This document shows, piece after piece, positions 60,608-64,000 of a stretch of DNA of 64,000 nucleotides. The notes below the pieces were generated by a model. That model saw nothing but the letters and a program-made list of their open reading frames with translations, had not been told where the DNA came from and made no database searches. The stretch lies in contig JAVTVX010000002.1 in assembly GCA_033439265.1 (NCBI GenBank), forward strand, positions 5,280,001 through 5,344,000. Direction: 5' to 3'. The first letter of the stretch is position 1, and every line of letters starts with the position of its first letter. Position numbers and translations under genes: made by a program. This stretch comes from Dillenia suffruticosa (lineage: Eukaryota; Streptophyta; Magnoliopsida; Dilleniales; Dilleniaceae).

Positions 60608-63600
60608 CTAAATTTCATTTAAATAATGCAATAAACTCATATTTACAACATAATTTCTAAACCGACTTGGTAGTATACCTTTAGTTAAGAGATCGACCAA
60701 TATATAATCAGTATTAATGTGTCGGATTACAACTTTATTTTCTAACACTCTTTCTCTAATGGTTAAGTACTTTATGTCAATGTGTTTATTTCGATTACAA
60801 CTCTTATTATTCTTAACCAAAAATATAGTACCTGAATTCTCACAAAAATATACATAATGGGTTAGGTACATAATCTAAAACTCTAAGCTGAGATATGAAA
60901 CTCTTGAGCCATATCGCGTGTGACGTAATCTCAAAACATGTCACAAACTCAGCTTCCATAGTGAAGGTCGCAATCAATGTCTGTTTGATACTCCTCCACC
61001 ATACAGCTCCACCGACCATCATAAAGATATAATCTGACATTTATTTCCAAGAATCAACTCAGTTGGCAAAATCCGAATCTGAGTACCCGACTACTTTCGG
61101 ACTGTTGGTTATTCTGTATGTAAGCATGTACTTCTTGGTGTCTTGTAGATATCTCAACTCTTTCTTTACAGTCTTCCAATATTCCAAATCCAGGTTACCT
61201 TGATATCTTCCTAACATTTCCACAGCGTGTGCTATATCAAGTATTGTACAGACCTGTGTATACATGAAACTTCCAACGACGAAAGCATATGAGATGTTTG
61301 TTATCTGTTCCCTTTCCAAATCTGTCTTAGGAGATTGGTCCAAATTGAACTTATCTCCTTTAATAATCGGAATTATATTTGGTGAATAGTTTTCCATCTT
61401 ATATCTCTTAAATACTTTGTTGATATAAGTCTCTTGGGATAGTCCCAAAATCTTATAGAATCTATATCGATTTATTTTTATACCGATGACATAATATGTA
61501 TCACCTAAATCTTTCATTTCAAAATTCTTAAAAATGAACTGTTTTATCTCATATAGTATCCCCTTATCATTGGTGGCAAATAGTATATCATCTACATATA
61601 TGACAAGAAAATAAAATCTACTCCCACTAACCTTGAGGTATATGCATTGATCCACAATATTTTTTTCAAAACTGAATGAAGTGACTTCATGTGGAATTCT
61701 AAATGCTCACTACCACTAGAGGAGAATCTTTCAAGTTGACACATGTAAACCCCTTCCTCTAGTTCCCTATTAAGGAAAACCGTTTTCATATCTATTTGTT
61801 GTAATTCTACATCAAAATGTGCAATAAGTGTTAGAATGATACGAAGAGAATCTTTTTTAGACACCGGAGAAAATATCTCGGAGTAGTTAATTCATTCCTT
61901 TTGAGTGAACCCTTTAACAACAAGTCCAGCCTTATATTTCTTGATGTTGCCCAATGAATCTGTCTTAGTTTTGAAAATTCATTTACATCCGATAGGTTTT
62001 ACTTTATCTAACAACTCTATGAGATCCCGACTCTGTTGCTTCTTATGGAGTCCATCTCACCTTTCATGGCATTTAACCATAAGTTTGAGTCTTTAGAACT
62101 CATGACTTGTGAAAACGTTTCTGAATCCTCTACGACTCTGACGTTATAGTCAAACTTTTGAATGTATACCATATAGTCATCGGGTATAGTTGACTTTCTT
62201 TCTTAAATAGATATTTTTAATGTAGGTTCAACATTCTCCGTAGGAGAAGGTTGACCCACTTGATCTTAGTCAACTCTTTGTGAAATTTTTTTATTGTCAC
62301 ACATATTCTAATTTGTGTCCATAGGTACTTGAGAGTTATTTTGAACGATAAATAACTTGGTATTTGAACTTTATGAGATACTTGATGGGTCTTTTTTAGG
62401 AGTTAACTCTCGAAAGTTATCTTTCTTACTGACCAAGTCATTCTCTAGAAATTTAGTATTTTTGGATTCCGTAAATCTAGTGTAGTAGGGTGGATAATAA
62501 AACCGATATCTTTTGAACTTTTGACATAATCGATAAAATATCCATTTACAGTTCTTGGATCCAGTTTCTTTTTCCGTGGATTGTAAACCTTTATCTTTGC
62601 AAGAAAACCCCAAATACATACATGTCTTACACTAGATTTTCAACCTTTAAACAACTTGAAAGGCGTTTTTAACTACTATCTTGGTTGGAATTCTGTTTAG
62701 AATATGCACTATCATTTTAAGAGTTTCAATCCATAAGAATTTAGGTAATTTAGAAATAACCATCATGATTCTAACCATATCAAGTAAGATCCTATTTTTT
62801 CTTTCATTTACCCTATTCTGGTTAGGTGAACCAACCATAGTGTATTAGGCAACAATCCTATTTTCTTGAAGAAACTTTGCAAATGGACCTGGTGCTTGTC
62901 TATCATCTGTATATCTTTCATAGTAGTCTCTACCTCTTTCTGACCTAATAATTTTTATTTATTTATCACATTGTTTTTCTACTTCTGTTTTAAAAATTTT
63001 AAAAATATCCAATATCTCATCCTTATGACAAAAGATATAGAGATATATATATTGCGAATAGTCATCTATAAATGAGATAAAATAACTATGAGTATACAAA
63101 TTTGTATCTGGAGTATAAATGTTTGTTTGTATGATTTTTAACAATTTTGAACTTTTCCTAACACTTTTTTTAGTCTTGTTGGTCTGCTTTCACATAATGT
63201 AATCTATATAAGTCTCAAAATCACTAAAATTTAGAGTATCAAGTACTCCATCATTTACAATTTTTTCTATTCTTTTTTATGGAGGTGTGTCCTAATCTTT
63301 AGTGTCACAACATGGAAGAATTTTTCTCAATGACACTTCTTTTAACCACTGTATGTGTTACATTCATGCAAGTATTATCTTGTAAAATAATAGTATATAA
63401 TTCATCTAATAATGGATCATAACTAACGATATTTGAACCATAAAATAATATCATTTTATTATTAAATTGGAAAGAGTAATTGAATTGTATAAGTTTTGAA
63501 ACGAAAATTAATTTTCTAGAAAATTTAGGTACACAAAATACTCTTTTCAATTTCAAGACATATCCGCTTGTCAATATGAGATCATAATCTTTAATGGCCT

Positions 63601-63760
63601 TTACTCATGAGTTCATCTTATTGCCTGAATATATAAGTTGTTCGCAATTTATTGTCTTCCTTAGGTTTTGTAAACCCTGTAACATATTCGTAATGTGAAT
63701 GGAACAATCAGAGTCAATCCACTATATATCATGAGAAATCTCAGTTATACAAGATTAATA
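60608..63760 (-). pseudogene. Copia pol of the second element (fossil)
   Basis: On the minus strand: integrase words (SFIDDYSQYIYLY, NRVNERKNRILLDMVRIMM), reverse transcriptase (DMKTVFLNRELEEGVYM, FYFLVIYVDDILFATN, LGLSQETYINKVFKRYKM) and RNase H (VVGYSDSDFA, ATFTMEAEFV, RNKHIDIKYL, VDLLTKGI). The domains are in Copia order. The frame is broken and is not described further. Confidence 0.88.
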
Positions 63761-64000
63761 ACAAACTAATAAGATTTACATACCTTTATTCTCAAACCAT
63801 CACTTGTATTTGATACAATTCTGTATCATGTGTCCCTTCTTTTTACAGAAAAAAATACTTAAACTCATTCTTTATGTTCGTCTTTAATTTTATACCCTTT
63901 TTGTTGAACTTGCTATTTTTCTGTCCTTGTACTGCCACATGTGTACTAAAAGAATTTTATTTCATCTCCATCAACAATATTCCTTTCTCCTATACACACA

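Larger units (their letters stand above)
59854..64000 (-). mobile_element. Second Ty1/Copia element (fossil), minus strand, runs off the window
   Basis: The 3' LTR is at 59854-60353, followed on the minus strand in reverse order by RNase H, reverse transcriptase (YVDDILFA), integrase and, near 63800-63860, a gag zinc knuckle (CKKKGHMIQNC). The 5' part and 5' LTR are beyond 64000. Family Copia from the integrase-before-RT order. The frames are broken about a dozen times, so this is an old fossil, more decayed than the element at 198-7248 and from a different subfamily. Confidence 0.9.

Overview
This is nuclear DNA from a flowering plant. The evidence is GT-AG introns, Copia and Gypsy LTR elements with initiator-Met-tRNA primer sites, a hAT-type non-autonomous transposon, RTE and L1 LINE fragments, and four host genes with clear angiosperm counterparts. 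The sequence alone does not settle the species. Recognisable gene space begins only at about 22.6 kb, and all four host genes lie on the + strand.

0-22 kb is repeat-rich. A Copia element (198-7248, minus strand) sits inside a minisatellite array of about 66 bp units. Each unit carries a perfect hairpin built on CAAAGTA...TACTTTG. The array and a spacer of about 600 bp occur twice in tandem (7249-10405). A decayed Gypsy remnant follows (about 10.6-14.9 kb): a protease segment on +, an alternating 61-62 bp tandem array, and a coiled-coil ORF block on the opposite strand. This layout recalls the Tat lineage. Next come a non-autonomous hAT element (18439-19431), a short Gypsy-type element that holds only gag between its LTRs (19562-21506, CTCGAG on both sides), and a four-copy 99 bp array rich in ACGTCAT just upstream of a TATA box.

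22.5-26 kb holds a raffinose synthase/SIP1-like (RFS1-type) gene without its N-terminal exons and with one non-canonical exon junction; it is probably a pseudogene. COX15 (27750-32534, 7 exons, 460 aa), the mitochondrial heme A synthase needed for cytochrome c oxidase, is complete. An intronless oleosin-like gene (33462-33917, 151 aa) has an altered proline knot. A CAX2/CAX5-type vacuolar cation/H+ exchanger (36571-58062, 12 coding exons, 445 aa) is spread over 21.5 kb because its introns are filled with LINE fragments and other repeats. COX15 intron 5 also holds an RTE fragment. At the right edge a second Copia element (minus strand, 59854 to beyond the window end) begins with its 3' LTR.

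The host genes do not form a pathway: they cover sugar metabolism, respiratory-chain assembly, lipid bodies and vacuolar ion transport. No wholly new system could be shown. The items most worth a second look are the hairpin-bearing 66 bp array, the gag-only element, the 99 bp promoter array next to the truncated RFS gene, and the oleosin knot variant.
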